A stretch of 64,000 bases of DNA from Eukaryota sp. TZLM1-RC (lineage: Eukaryota; Metamonada: BaSk clade). Shown here piece after piece: positions 1 through 8,219 of the stretch (position 1 is its first letter; every line of letters starts with the position of its first letter). The notes under the pieces were generated by a model. It saw only the letters and a program-made list of their open reading frames with translations. It did not search any database and was not told where the DNA came from. The DNA lies in assembly GCA_040285825.1 (NCBI GenBank), contig JAUPSS010000001.1:1178001-1242000 (forward strand). Direction: 5' to 3'. Position numbers and translations under genes: made by a program.

Positions 1-1142
1 ACAGTACTATACTGTAAAGACTTAGCCTGTGAGTTCACCAAAACTACCCAATTTTTCAATTGTTGCATAAACTCCACGTTCCCCACCATTAATTCATCAA
101 TCAAAATGATTGATTGACTGAGATAACGATAACTCTTCCCGTACAACTCAGCAGCCGTATTGAACTGTAAGGCCTTGCTGAAAGAGAGAGCACTGTAGAA
201 AACTCTTAAAGATCTGAAACAAGAACCTAAAACATTACCCAACTCCTCTTCCAACGGTTCACAATTAGAGATCAAAATTTCCAAAAGTCTGACCAGTTCT
301 GTTGACTTTGCTTGACCAGCTTCTACTTCTTTCTTCTTTAACAAAGCCATAACAAGATTTCTATGCAAAACACGGTTTGCCTTCTCGTTATGAACGTATT
401 CAAAAGCCTTGTTAAAAGATTCTCTCGTCTCTTCATCAATAGAACCCTGAACACTTCGCAAGGCATCTTCCGTCTCGCCCAAGCACATTAACAAAGGTTG
501 AAAGACACCAACAATTTCTTCTTCTGTTTTAGATTCTAAATTATTAATATTAACATTGAGCACCTTCAAAGCTTCGTTAATCCCCATGATAGCTCTTATC
601 AAGGTAGGTGACGCTGGTAGGATTAGATTAATGGCCATTTGATCTTGACCAAGAGAGACTGTCACGTGACCAGTGACGTCAGCTTGTTTCTCCATAGCAA
701 GAGCGTGTTCAAGTTGAAGATGATATTGTTTGGCGAGTTGCTTGGCCTTCTCGCTTCCTTTATGCTCTATGAGTTCAGCAAGAAGAGAGGAATGTTTGAC
801 GGCCTTAGAGAGACGTGATAGAGCATGATGCATCACCTTGGTTGATTTTTGGCTAGCAGCTTCTTGCTTGAGATACATTGCGTGTGACCAGGCACGTTCT
901 GCTTCTAAAAGTTTGATAAGGAAGAATCTATCAGATCGGACATCATCGGGGGTGATAGTTTTGGGTTTTTGTTTACGAGGATGGGTGTGTTTGAGGGACT
1001 GGCGCAGACGGTGAAGACGACGGCTACAGTATTGTTGATAACGCTGGAAATCTCCCAAGGAAGCACCATATGTAGATTGCAACTCATGGACAATATCAAA
1101 TAAAGGAAAGTCAAAGAGTTGTGGGGAATCGGGAGGAGACAT
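1..1142 (-). CDS. SRP68: Signal recognition particle subunit SRP68, N-terminal part, runs off the window
   Basis: Reading leftward from the ATG at 1140-1142 there are 380 codons without a stop or intron up to base 1. The protein has the SRP68 amino-terminal RNA-binding region: an Arg-rich helix around residues 35-47 (YQQYCSRRLHRLRQSL), then ERAWSHAMYLKQEA, a block very close to that of animal SRP68, and a following helical repeat region. In SRP, SRP68 pairs with SRP72, binds 7SL RNA and helps target secretory ribosomes to the ER. The 3' end lies outside the window. An internal piece (about codons 79-215) recurs as a pseudogene fragment at 30.4-30.7 kb and 39.8-40.2 kb. The family call comes from recognised motifs, not from a search. 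Confidence 0.9.
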   Translation of the reverse strand, partial: MSPPDSPQLFDFPLFDIVHELQSTYGASLGDFQRYQQYCSRRLHRLRQSLKHTHPRKQKPKTITPDDVRSDRFFLIKLLEAERAWSHAMYLKQEAASQKSTKVMHHALSRLSKAVKHSSLLAELIEHKGSEKAKQLAKQYHLQLEHALAMEKQADVTGHVTVSLGQDQMAINLILPASPTLIRAIMGINEALKVLNVNINNLESKTEEEIVGVFQPLLMCLGETEDALRSVQGSIDEETRESFNKAFEYVHNEKANRVLHRNLVMALLKKKEVEAGQAKSTELVRLLEILISNCEPLEEELGNVLGSCFRSLRVFYSALSFSKALQFNTAAELYGKSYRYLSQSIILIDELMVGNVEFMQQLKNWVVLVNSQAKSLQYST

Positions 1143-1744
1143 TGACTACTGGTTGGCTGGAAGTACAATTTAATAAAGAGCAAATACAAATGTAGTCTTT
1201 TGGATTGAATGTGATTCCTGAGTGTTCATCACCCCATCAACATTTGCACAACGCACATCTTTTTTTCCATTTACACATCTCACCTTTATTTCTTAATTAA
1301 ATGCGTCTTGAAATCATGCCATCAGCCAAGCAGATCAAGATTTTGTTGAGGATATCATGGTTCAATAAATTTTGTCCAATTATTTATGAGGTTATTTTGT
1401 TGGGTTGGCGGCAAGTTTTATAAATCAAATCATGCCGTAAATTATTTCAATCAACATTCTTTTACTTTTATTACAATTCAACTGAATCTCGATGTTCTAA
1501 TATACCGAATCTGATCTCAGTTCAGGACTCAGAAGGAGAATATTGTAACTCGCCACAAAAAAATTGTAGAAGAAATAACAGGATAGTTCTTCTTATAAAA
1601 AACTTTGAAAATTTGGGGAAAGAATTGGTCTTCAAAATCTTCAATCTTTTTCATCTACTTCAAAGTTTAATTAAACTTCCTCTTAACCGCCACCTTTCTG
1701 CGTTTCTAATACATCACCAACAATCATACCTACAACCACTTTGT
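1143..1744. other. Intergenic, upstream of SRP68
   Basis: About 600 bases without a convincing gene. It must contain the SRP68 promoter (minus strand). From about 1600 to 1745 an open plus-strand frame leads into the LINE-B remnant, but it does not match the other LINE-B copies, so it is probably unrelated flank. Confidence 0.4.
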
Positions 1745-2350
1745 TTAAATTACAACTTTTATCATATATTTCGATCTACAAATCCTCTTGTCACTAGGTC
1801 TTTGACCCAGAAGTTCAATGAATTACGTGTAGTAGTTTTGTCACAATTACTTGGATGGAAAATGTTCCAAATTCCTGATCATGCTTATCTTAGTCCACAT
1901 TAAGGCGGTTTAGGTTGGATAAAGGCTTCTATTGTTTTTTCATGTGGTTTTATTGGTGGATGCAGAAATGTAATATTTGAGTGTTCTTAAAGATTTGAAG
2001 ATTGGGAAGCTATATTAATGGCAACTCAAAGTTCCACTGTTTTTGCATTAAATGAAGAAATTTCAAAAACTGATCTGGAAAAATGGAGTCGATTCTTTCC
2101 CCGATCATTCAATGGTAATATTCTTGAAAAGTATTTTTTAATTTTATAATACACTCTTCGAACATTACAGAAACGATTTACTGGAATGTATGAAAATGAT
2201 CTTTATAATAATATATGCAGCTTGGCTGTTTTAAATCAAAATCTTTACTCATTGTGATTGAAACAGGGTGGTTGTGAAAATAAGTCATCAGATTCTCCAT
2301 TTTTTGTAACCAGTGTACTAGGAAGATTTGGATTGTGTGTAATGCTGTAT
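1745..2350 (+). mobile_element. LINE-B remnant, region after the RT domain
   Basis: The translation follows the C-terminal half of the LINE-B copy at 23.85-24.43 kb (RSTNPLVTR, QKFNELR, KMFQIPDHAYLSPH, QSSTVFALNEEIS) with several stop codons and substitutions. It is a 5'- and 3'-truncated dead copy. The neighbouring fragment at 2.5-3.2 kb is LINE-B in the opposite orientation, so this corner has been rearranged or hit twice. Confidence 0.8.
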
Positions 2351-2484
2351 GGTTAGACATTACAGAATATAGAGATAAAAGATAAAGATATTTATTAAAT
2401 TTCACTGGCCCTTATAAAGGCCGTCACTAGTGAAGTCTATACTAGACTAATTGTCCACAGTACATTTGTAACAAAGATGAGGTT

Positions 2485-3182
2485 ATATTTGAAGTTGGAA
2501 CTAAAACACATTCTTATAATGGTAAATTTGATATGTTTCTGCGTATCTAAAGTCATCATTCGGTCAATTTTAACGGAAATTGAGTTCAACTTTTCAAACA
2601 ATTTTTTGGTAATTTCATCATTATTTCCTAAAAACGAACCCAAATGACGAATAGCATCAATTGAATATAAATTTGGCTTGAATTTCAATACCATCAACTA
2701 TTGTAGAAACTGGAAAATTCGATACCAAAACAAATTTAAGTAAATTAAGTCGGAGACCAATTTTGGTAAACATTTCTTTAAAACATACAGTTGCTTGCTT
2801 CACAATATTTGAATCACCAATAAGAACAACATCATCCATATATGCAATCATTTTTAGTGAAGGAAACATCTCTTGAATTTGTAATAAAATAGGATGAATG
2901 GCCAAACAAAATAAAAGAGGTCCTAACGGATCTCCTTGCTTTACACTACTTGATGACTTCAAAATGGAATTACCAAAATGTAAATTAGAATATGTGCTAT
3001 ATGTTGATTGGAAATACAGCATTAATTCAAGCATATATTGCAACAAAACACCTTGAATACTGCAACGACTGAGTGAATTGAATGAATTACTAAAATACAA
3101 TGACATACAAGCATTGGATTCATTTTGGCAAAATAATACATCTGTAGCAAAAATCGCTGAAGAAACTCTATCAGTATTTGAT
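2485..3182 (-). mobile_element. LINE-B remnant, reverse transcriptase part
   Basis: Minus-strand translation gives LINE-B RT palm motifs: SSVKQGDPLGPLLFCLAIHP and the catalytic YMDD box (MIAYMDDVVLIG), followed by the thumb region (RHLGSFLGNNDEITKKL). The frame shifts once near 2690 and it is truncated at both ends. The match to the 23.2-23.8 kb copy is close. Confidence 0.85.
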
Positions 3183-4756
3183 ACGTAAAAGCCATAAATT
3201 GTTCAACAAAATTTTCAATTCTATCAAATAAGATGTAGAATATAATTTTGATGGTAAAAAATAGAAAAATTTAGTTTGCTCAAATTATTATGTAAAAAAT
3301 AAACTATCCATGAGACCAATATTGTTGGCTAATGTGATTTTCAATTTAAGTGCTTAATTTCAAATTTGCAAAACCAACTACCAGTTAACAACCACCTCTT
3401 CTGACGCCTACCCATCAATACCATACACCTTCGATCTTCTTCTATCCCATGACAATCTTCCTTATCTACTTGACACACTTCATTTTATGGAAAATTCTCA
3501 AGCATCGGTTTTCAGGTAACTCAGATATCATGCAAGTGGCGATTCTCACCCCTTAACACTTTAAATATTAGGTTTGTCTTGCCAAATCCATTAAAAAGTA
3601 CAAGTTTATGGATTAATTCGAAGTAAACCCAACTTGCCATTACATAACCTTGAAGGAGGTGTCAAGATGTATTGTTTTTTGTTTCATGGTTTTCTTAGTG
3701 TTTCAGTTTCATATATACTGAACATTGTGTTTGATCCATGATCCTATATTATGTAGGGTAGCCAATAACTATCCACAATTAATATATTGACATATTGAAC
3801 TATTCAAAAATAATAAAAATATAAATAAGTTTACTAAGTTAGATGGTCATTGATTCAGCATCGGATAGCTGAATGATGATGATTCGTTAATTTCTGCAGC
3901 TCTTTAGAATTATTCGGGCGTAGAAGACACAAAATATTTTGTATACTTTAGTGATGTAAACAAATAGTTACTACATCATACTCTTCCTCCCACTTGGAAA
4001 AAACTGGGTTTACAGGATGAGGCTTATACTAGTTAGCAGCGTAACACTGAAGTAATAATGATCACTGAAGATAAGATAAGGGGATGTTAAACTAGAGAAT
4101 CTTAGAATGAAAGTGTTTTAAAAGGATCATTACGCAGACAATACACAGGAGGAAGTATATGGCTTTGTAGATTTAATTCTAAATTTTTGAATTTTAAATT
4201 TAAACTTAATTCCTAATTCATTGTGAAAATTTAGCTGTGAGTGAAATAAAATTTAAGTATCTGGGGTGAAAAGCTCAGTATACCAACTACAAAACACAAA
4301 CTAAAATAAAATAAATGATATTCAACTAAAACGAACTGGATAACAGAAGAAATGTGACGTCTGATTTCCCAATTAACCAACATAATTCAGCTAGGAAAAC
4401 AATAAAACTTGATTGAAAAAATCACACAAACGATCCAACAGTGAAAGACAACTCTTCCAATAAGCCATGAAAGTAAGGGCGATTCGTTACAATTATTTCC
4501 AATACAATAATAATTCTCGCCTCAGTAAGTTCACGAGTAAATAACGTGGAGTACTAGCAAAACACTGCTGCAAAAGGTACCAAGATAGAAAACGATAGCA
4601 TTTTGGTTACCAGAATATTATTATTCTGTACATATATATATTCGATATATATTCTATCATTATATTCTTTGACATAAGACTAAGATTTCTTAATCTCTTA
4701 CGTTTTTTAATGAATCTTTATAATAATTAGTTATGAATAATTTTTCAATATTATAA
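3183..4756. other. Long stretch with no supported gene
   Basis: AT-rich DNA between the LINE debris and the giant-virus-like island. One plus-strand open stretch at about 3352-3515 ends at AG followed by GTAACT, which resembles a 5' splice site, and could be an exon; I could not identify it. The left edge of the viral island lies at or before 4757; no sharp junction is visible. Confidence 0.3.
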
Positions 4757-5164
4757 TTATTTTCTTTTTAATATTAATTGGGTATTAATCAATGATACAA
4801 ATTTTAATTTTTCATATTCATTTAAATTAATATCTTTTAATTTATCAAAAATCATTGTTCATCATAATTATTACAACATCTTTTGAATTTGCATTAGAAT
4901 ATTTTGTATAACTAACATCAAATGTATTTTTTTAATTTATTTTGTTTTTTATTAAAATTGGTATAAACTCTATTAGTTTTTTTCCCAATGCTCATCTATT
5001 AATTTATTAACTGGTTTGGATACAAGTCTAAGCTTTCTAAATATATTTATAATTTGTTTATGATCATATATATTTATGACATCAACGATCGATTTATTAT
5101 TAGTAGATATACACAAATCTTCTGTTTTAATTAATATTTCTGATATCAACAACTTTTGTAACAT
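4757..5164 (-). pseudogene. Giant-virus-like small gene of unknown function, broken
   Basis: The start is the ATG at 5162-5164, just after the shared upstream motif. An earlier ATG in the same frame belongs to the motif itself. The first 63 codons are open (MLQKLLISEILIKTEDLC...). The frame then shifts in an A run near 4975, continues through an in-frame TAA near 4930, shifts again near 4855 and ends at a TAA at 4757-4759. All pieces share composition and direction, so I read them as one decayed gene. No domain recognised. Confidence 0.5.
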
Positions 5165-5170
5165 ATTGAT

Positions 5171-5190
5171 AAAAAAAATAATCATTTTTA
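5171..5190 (-). promoter_or_regulatory. Shared upstream motif, copy 1
   Basis: Coding strand reads TAAAAATGATTATTTTTTTT, 6 nt before the ATG at 5164. Part of a family of near-identical motifs before island genes. Confidence 0.55.
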
Positions 5191-5276
5191 AACTATAATG
5201 ATTTTTTCAATCCATTTACTAATCCAATTGTTAATTTTTCGAAAAATTTATCTACATCATCACTTTTTCTTTCTAC

Positions 5277-5660
5277 TTATTTCAAAACTCTCTCTTTTTT
5301 AATTACTCGACAATCTTTAACAAAATGACCAAATTTTCCACATTTAAAACATTTATTATTTTCGTGATTAATCATTTTATTTAAAACATATTTTTCACTT
5401 TCATTTACTTGCAATGAAGAAAAATTTCCTCCCCTAACATTATCAATTCCATATCTATACATATAATTGAGTGTTACTATATCTTCTTTAAACAATTCAT
5501 TTGATGTAATCATTTTTAATAATTTTATTGGTTTATATTGAGTAGTCCATCTTGAAGAATGTTTTCCACTAAAATGGTCTTGTAATCTTAAATTAAGATT
5601 GTTAGTCTTTCCTATATAATATTTGTTATTTTCCAACAACAACACATAAATAGTAGTCAT
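5277..5660 (-). CDS. GIY-YIG endonuclease with C-terminal CCHC zinc knuckle, giant-virus type
   Basis: 127 codons from the ATG at 5658-5660, chosen because it follows the shared motif; the two upstream in-frame starts fall in or before the motif. The GIY-YIG core is visible: Y5 in the first strand, YYIG at 14-17, R25 in the following helix, and a candidate metal-binding Glu at 59. The segment YGIDNVRGG at 70-78 is typical of giant-virus members. A CCHC knuckle follows (C104, C107, H112, C117). Family members cut DNA with one metal ion and many are mobile or repair nucleases. After the TAA at 5277-5279 the same frame stays open to a TAG at 5193-5195, so the protein may have lost about 27 C-terminal residues to a nonsense mutation. 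Confidence 0.8.
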   Translation of the reverse strand: MTTIYVLLLENNKYYIGKTNNLNLRLQDHFSGKHSSRWTTQYKPIKLLKMITSNELFKEDIVTLNYMYRYGIDNVRGGNFSSLQVNESEKYVLNKMINHENNKCFKCGKFGHFVKDCRVIKKERVLK

Positions 5661-5666
5661 TTTTGA

Positions 5667-5681
5667 TAAAAAAATCATTTT
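5667..5681 (-). promoter_or_regulatory. Shared upstream motif, copy 2
   Basis: Coding strand AAAATGATTTTTTTA, 6 nt before the GIY-YIG start and overlapping the stop codon of the preceding gene. Confidence 0.5.
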
Positions 5682-5995
5682 CACCAACCATATGTCAATA
5701 CTCCATTTTCAATTTTTATCATTTTATTTGAAATACATAGAATAAATTGTTTACATTTAAATATTTTATCATGTTCTAATAATTTTTTAAATATTTTATC
5801 GGCATCACCAACATATTGATAAACAGGATAATTTAAATTTTGTTTTTTAAGTTTGAATTTTGTTTCAAGCCAATCACCAATTTCATAACCATCCATTGTC
5901 GTATCAAATTCATTTAATTTGCGTATTTCAATTTCATTGTTAGAATATTTAATGTCATATTCTTTTAAATCTAATGAAATTTCAACCATTTTCAT
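5681..5995 (-). CDS. Unknown island protein, about 104 residues
   Basis: Open from the ATG at 5993-5995, immediately after the shared motif, to a TGA at 5681-5683. The open frame also extends upstream through the motif, but that part overlaps the end of the dTMP kinase fusion and is not likely to be translated. The protein is acidic and mixed, with Trp in GDWLETKF and a C-terminal CKQFILCIS strand. I do not recognise a family. It sits head to tail between the kinase fusion and the GIY-YIG gene with almost no spacing, as in a compact viral genome. Confidence 0.55.
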   Translation of the reverse strand: MKMVEISLDLKEYDIKYSNNEIEIRKLNEFDTTMDGYEIGDWLETKFKLKKQNLNYPVYQYVGDADKIFKKLLEHDKIFKCKQFILCISNKMIKIENGVLTYGW

Positions 5996-6013
5996 AAAAA
6001 AATAATCATTTTT
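5996..6013 (-). promoter_or_regulatory. Shared upstream motif, copy 3
   Basis: Coding strand AAAAATGATTATTTTTTT, directly abutting the ATG at 5995 and overlapping the stop of the upstream gene. Best match to the consensus. Confidence 0.6.
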
Positions 6014-7001
6014 ATGAAAACAAAATTCCAATAATTTCACTATAATCTAAGTGGAATTGGTCAACACCAATAAATAAATAATCATCAGAACGATAATGTT
6101 CTTTATCATCAATTAGCAAGTCCATCTTTAACAAATGTTTGTGATTGATGTTTATCAAATGATCAGGAATGTAGATAGTTAAGAAATATTTCTTCAAACA
6201 TTCTTGTTTTTCTTCTCTTAATCCAGAATCAATCATTTTATGATAACCAGCTGTGACAAAATAAACCTGAAAATCATCTTCAATAAATTGTCTGACAATG
6301 TTAACCATTCTCATATTTGGTTTAAGATTTTTGAAAAATCCCTTTTCAGAAAATATTTCCTGACCATTTGCTCTAAATTTAGTTGGACAAGGAGAATATT
6401 CGAAATCTGAATTGATTTCATTTATTATTTCAGTTGTTCTACATAGAGTATCATCCATATCAACTCCAATTATTTTCTTTTTTAATTTTAATCTTTTTGA
6501 TGTTGTTTTTTGAATCCTTTCGTTAATAAATTCAAATGGATCATCGCTTGTAATTTCAAAATATCTAATTTTTAACAATCTCAAAATTTTTCTAAATTGA
6601 GTTAGTGTTTTCTCAACATTTCCATCATATCTTTCTTTTTCTTTTCTGTGATATTGTTGAGTGAATAAAAATACAACATCAGGAATATATTCACCAATTG
6701 CTTGATCCATAGTCCACAACATTGAACCACCATTTGCAGATGAATGTGCAACTCCATCAATCCAACATCTATCCATAATGACTGTATCGTAAAATTCAAT
6801 TTCATCAATCTTTTCGTTTCTATTTTTTGCAAAAATTAATTGGATTTCTTTTTCACTCATATTTATATTACCCTTTAAAAAGTCATCGATTATTTTTCCT
6901 GTGTCAGTAGTTCTATCAGGAAGTTTAATGATGGGATAATTAAATTTACTAGCAAGAGTAGATTTTCCAGAACAATCAATTCCACTGAATGCGATAATCA
7001 T
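6012..7001 (-). CDS. Thymidylate kinase fused to a HAD-type 5'(3')-deoxyribonucleotidase
   Basis: 329 residues, intact. Residues 1-165 form a P-loop nucleotide kinase of the dTMP kinase fold: Walker A GIDCSGKST at 7-15 and a DR pair at 77-78 where dTMP kinases have DRY, followed by a LID-like basic stretch (HRKEKERYDG). Residues 177-329 form a haloacid-dehalogenase phosphatase of the NT5C type: motif I DMDDT at 181-185, motif II FVTAG around 248-252, Lys292, and motif IV DLLIDDKEH. A kinase (dTMP to dTDP) and a nucleotide phosphatase in one chain would act in opposite directions on related nucleotides, so the pair may tune dTMP/dUMP pools. Domain calls come from motifs; substrate specificity is inferred. 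Genes on both sides are on the same strand, almost touching. Confidence 0.85.
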   Translation of the reverse strand: MIIAFSGIDCSGKSTLASKFNYPIIKLPDRTTDTGKIIDDFLKGNINMSEKEIQLIFAKNRNEKIDEIEFYDTVIMDRCWIDGVAHSSANGGSMLWTMDQAIGEYIPDVVFLFTQQYHRKEKERYDGNVEKTLTQFRKILRLLKIRYFEITSDDPFEFINERIQKTTSKRLKLKKKIIGVDMDDTLCRTTEIINEINSDFEYSPCPTKFRANGQEIFSEKGFFKNLKPNMRMVNIVRQFIEDDFQVYFVTAGYHKMIDSGLREEKQECLKKYFLTIYIPDHLININHKHLLKMDLLIDDKEHYRSDDYLFIGVDQFHLDYSEIIGILFS

Positions 7002-7006
7002 TTCTT

Positions 7007-7026
7007 AAAAAATATATTCATTTTTT
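7007..7026 (-). promoter_or_regulatory. Shared upstream motif, variant, copy 4
   Basis: Coding strand AAAAAATGAATATATTTTTT, 5 nt before the ATG of the kinase fusion. Confidence 0.5.
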
Positions 7027-7351
7027 AACTTGGAATGGTTTGTATTACAACAACTTTTTCAAATTCATATAGTGGTCTTTTAATTGTTGTTTTTGTTATA
7101 AAAACATTATCTAATTGTGAGATTGATTGTTTTATATTGAAAAGTTGTTTATCAATTTCATTTTCATTAAATGGAAAGTAAAAACGAAATGGTATGTGAT
7201 GATCACATGCACTTTCAATTATTTTAAAATCAAAATTATATACATAAAAACTAATATAATCTAATGTTTCTGTAAAAGTTGATGGATTAATATAATCAAC
7301 TTCTATAATTTTTTTCACCAAACATTTATCATAAAAATAATCATTTTTCAT
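7025..7351 (-). CDS. Unknown island protein, about 100 residues; start uncertain
   Basis: Open frame of 108 codons ending in TAA at 7025-7027. The only in-frame ATG (7349-7351) lies before the shared motif, so the apparent first residues are translated motif. A start after the motif, ATG at 7323-7325, is out of frame and would rejoin the frame if the A run near 7312-7318 had one base less. A single-base change in that run is therefore likely. No recognised domain; it has an alternating hydrophobic pattern (YISFYVYNFDFKIIE) suggesting beta strands. Confidence 0.5.
   Translation of the reverse strand: MKNDYFYDKCLVKKIIEVDYINPSTFTETLDYISFYVYNFDFKIIESACDHHIPFRFYFPFNENEIDKQLFNIKQSISQLDNVFITKTTIKRPLYEFEKVVVIQTIPS
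7333..7348 (-). promoter_or_regulatory. Shared upstream motif, copy 5
   Basis: Coding strand AAAAATGATTATTTTT. It ends immediately before an ATG (7330-7332) that is out of frame with the main reading frame, which again points to a frame change close to the start. Confidence 0.5.
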
Positions 7352-7578
7352 ACTATTTTATTCTCAAAGATACGAAATGTTTATTTCATATTATGTCTGA
7401 AACAAATCTGTTTCAATTCTTCATTTGCAAATTCAATATAATAATGATAATACTGTTCAAATTTTTCAACACCATCAATTTTACATTTTTCGTGAATTGT
7501 GTTAATTATTAAATTCCATAAACTCTCAATTTCTTCCCACATAATAATTTTCAATCTTTCTTTTACATATTCGCTTTT

Positions 7579-8114
7579 GTTGTCTCCCTCTTTTTTGTTG
7601 ACTCTACTGAATGTTTTTCCATTGATAACATCATCCTTTGAAACATCAATTTGGAGACACATTAGTTCCCTTCCCACAAGCATTTTGTTTCTTGTTCAAT
7701 TTGACTTGACCATCAGCAGATGTTCGCATTTCTCTTCTCATGAAAAGCTTGCTGTCGCCTTTAAACCGCTCTTGGAGCTTCTTAGACGGCCGCTTAGTAA
7801 TGGAAGCAGAAAGTTTGTGATCTGTTTACTGAATTATTATGGGTTTGGATAGTTGTTCTTGAGATAGAATTCTCACCCTTCTTATTGGATGTTGTTGCTG
7901 GTTCAAATAATCGTATGTGTGATGAAAAGCTTGCTGTCGCCTTTAAAACGCTCTTGGAGCATGCCAGACGGCCGCTTAGTAATGTCAATCATGTACTGTT
8001 TGGTTTTGTGCTGGTTGTTCAGTGTCTTATTGGAGTATTGGCTACTAGTAGTGGAGTAGTTGGATGAGGAATTTCTGAATTGTCGTAGTATTTAGCTCAT
8101 TTAATAAAAACAGT
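7579..8114 (+). mobile_element. 536-bp retroposon-like element of unknown family, with 13-bp target-site duplication
   Basis: The inserted segment is bounded by direct repeats CATATTCGCTTTT at 7566-7578 and 8115-8127, and its removal restores the frame of the surrounding RBR gene. It ends with TTTAATAAAAACAGT, so an AATAAA lies close to the 3' end, as in a retroposed transcript or SINE. It contains two copies of a roughly 64-bp unit (about 7739-7802 and 7921-7985; core AAGCTTGCTGTCGCC and GACGGCCGCTTAGTAATG). A second copy lies inverted at 38731-39260, starting and ending at matching points. On the plus strand the units encode EKLAVAFKxLLExxRRPLSN. No reverse transcriptase or known SINE head seen. 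Confidence 0.7.
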
Positions 8115-8167
8115 CATATTCGCTTTTTAACCAATTTTCTGATTTATTTTCACGATAATATTTTAAA

Positions 8168-8219
8168 GGGAAAATCACAGCTATACCCAATTCATAAAAT
8201 TTAATTCCACATGTACCCA
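8168..8219 (+). repeat. MULE left terminal inverted repeat
   Basis: 52 bases beginning GGGAAAATCACAGCTATACC. They contain two TATACCCA/GTACCCA-type units that recur in the right end. The transposase ATG (8211) falls within the last bases of this repeat. Confidence 0.8.

Noticed and set aside
7921-7985. C/D-box snoRNA in the 64-bp units
   Set aside because: One unit has GTGATGA, but the other lacks it and no D box stands at a suitable distance.
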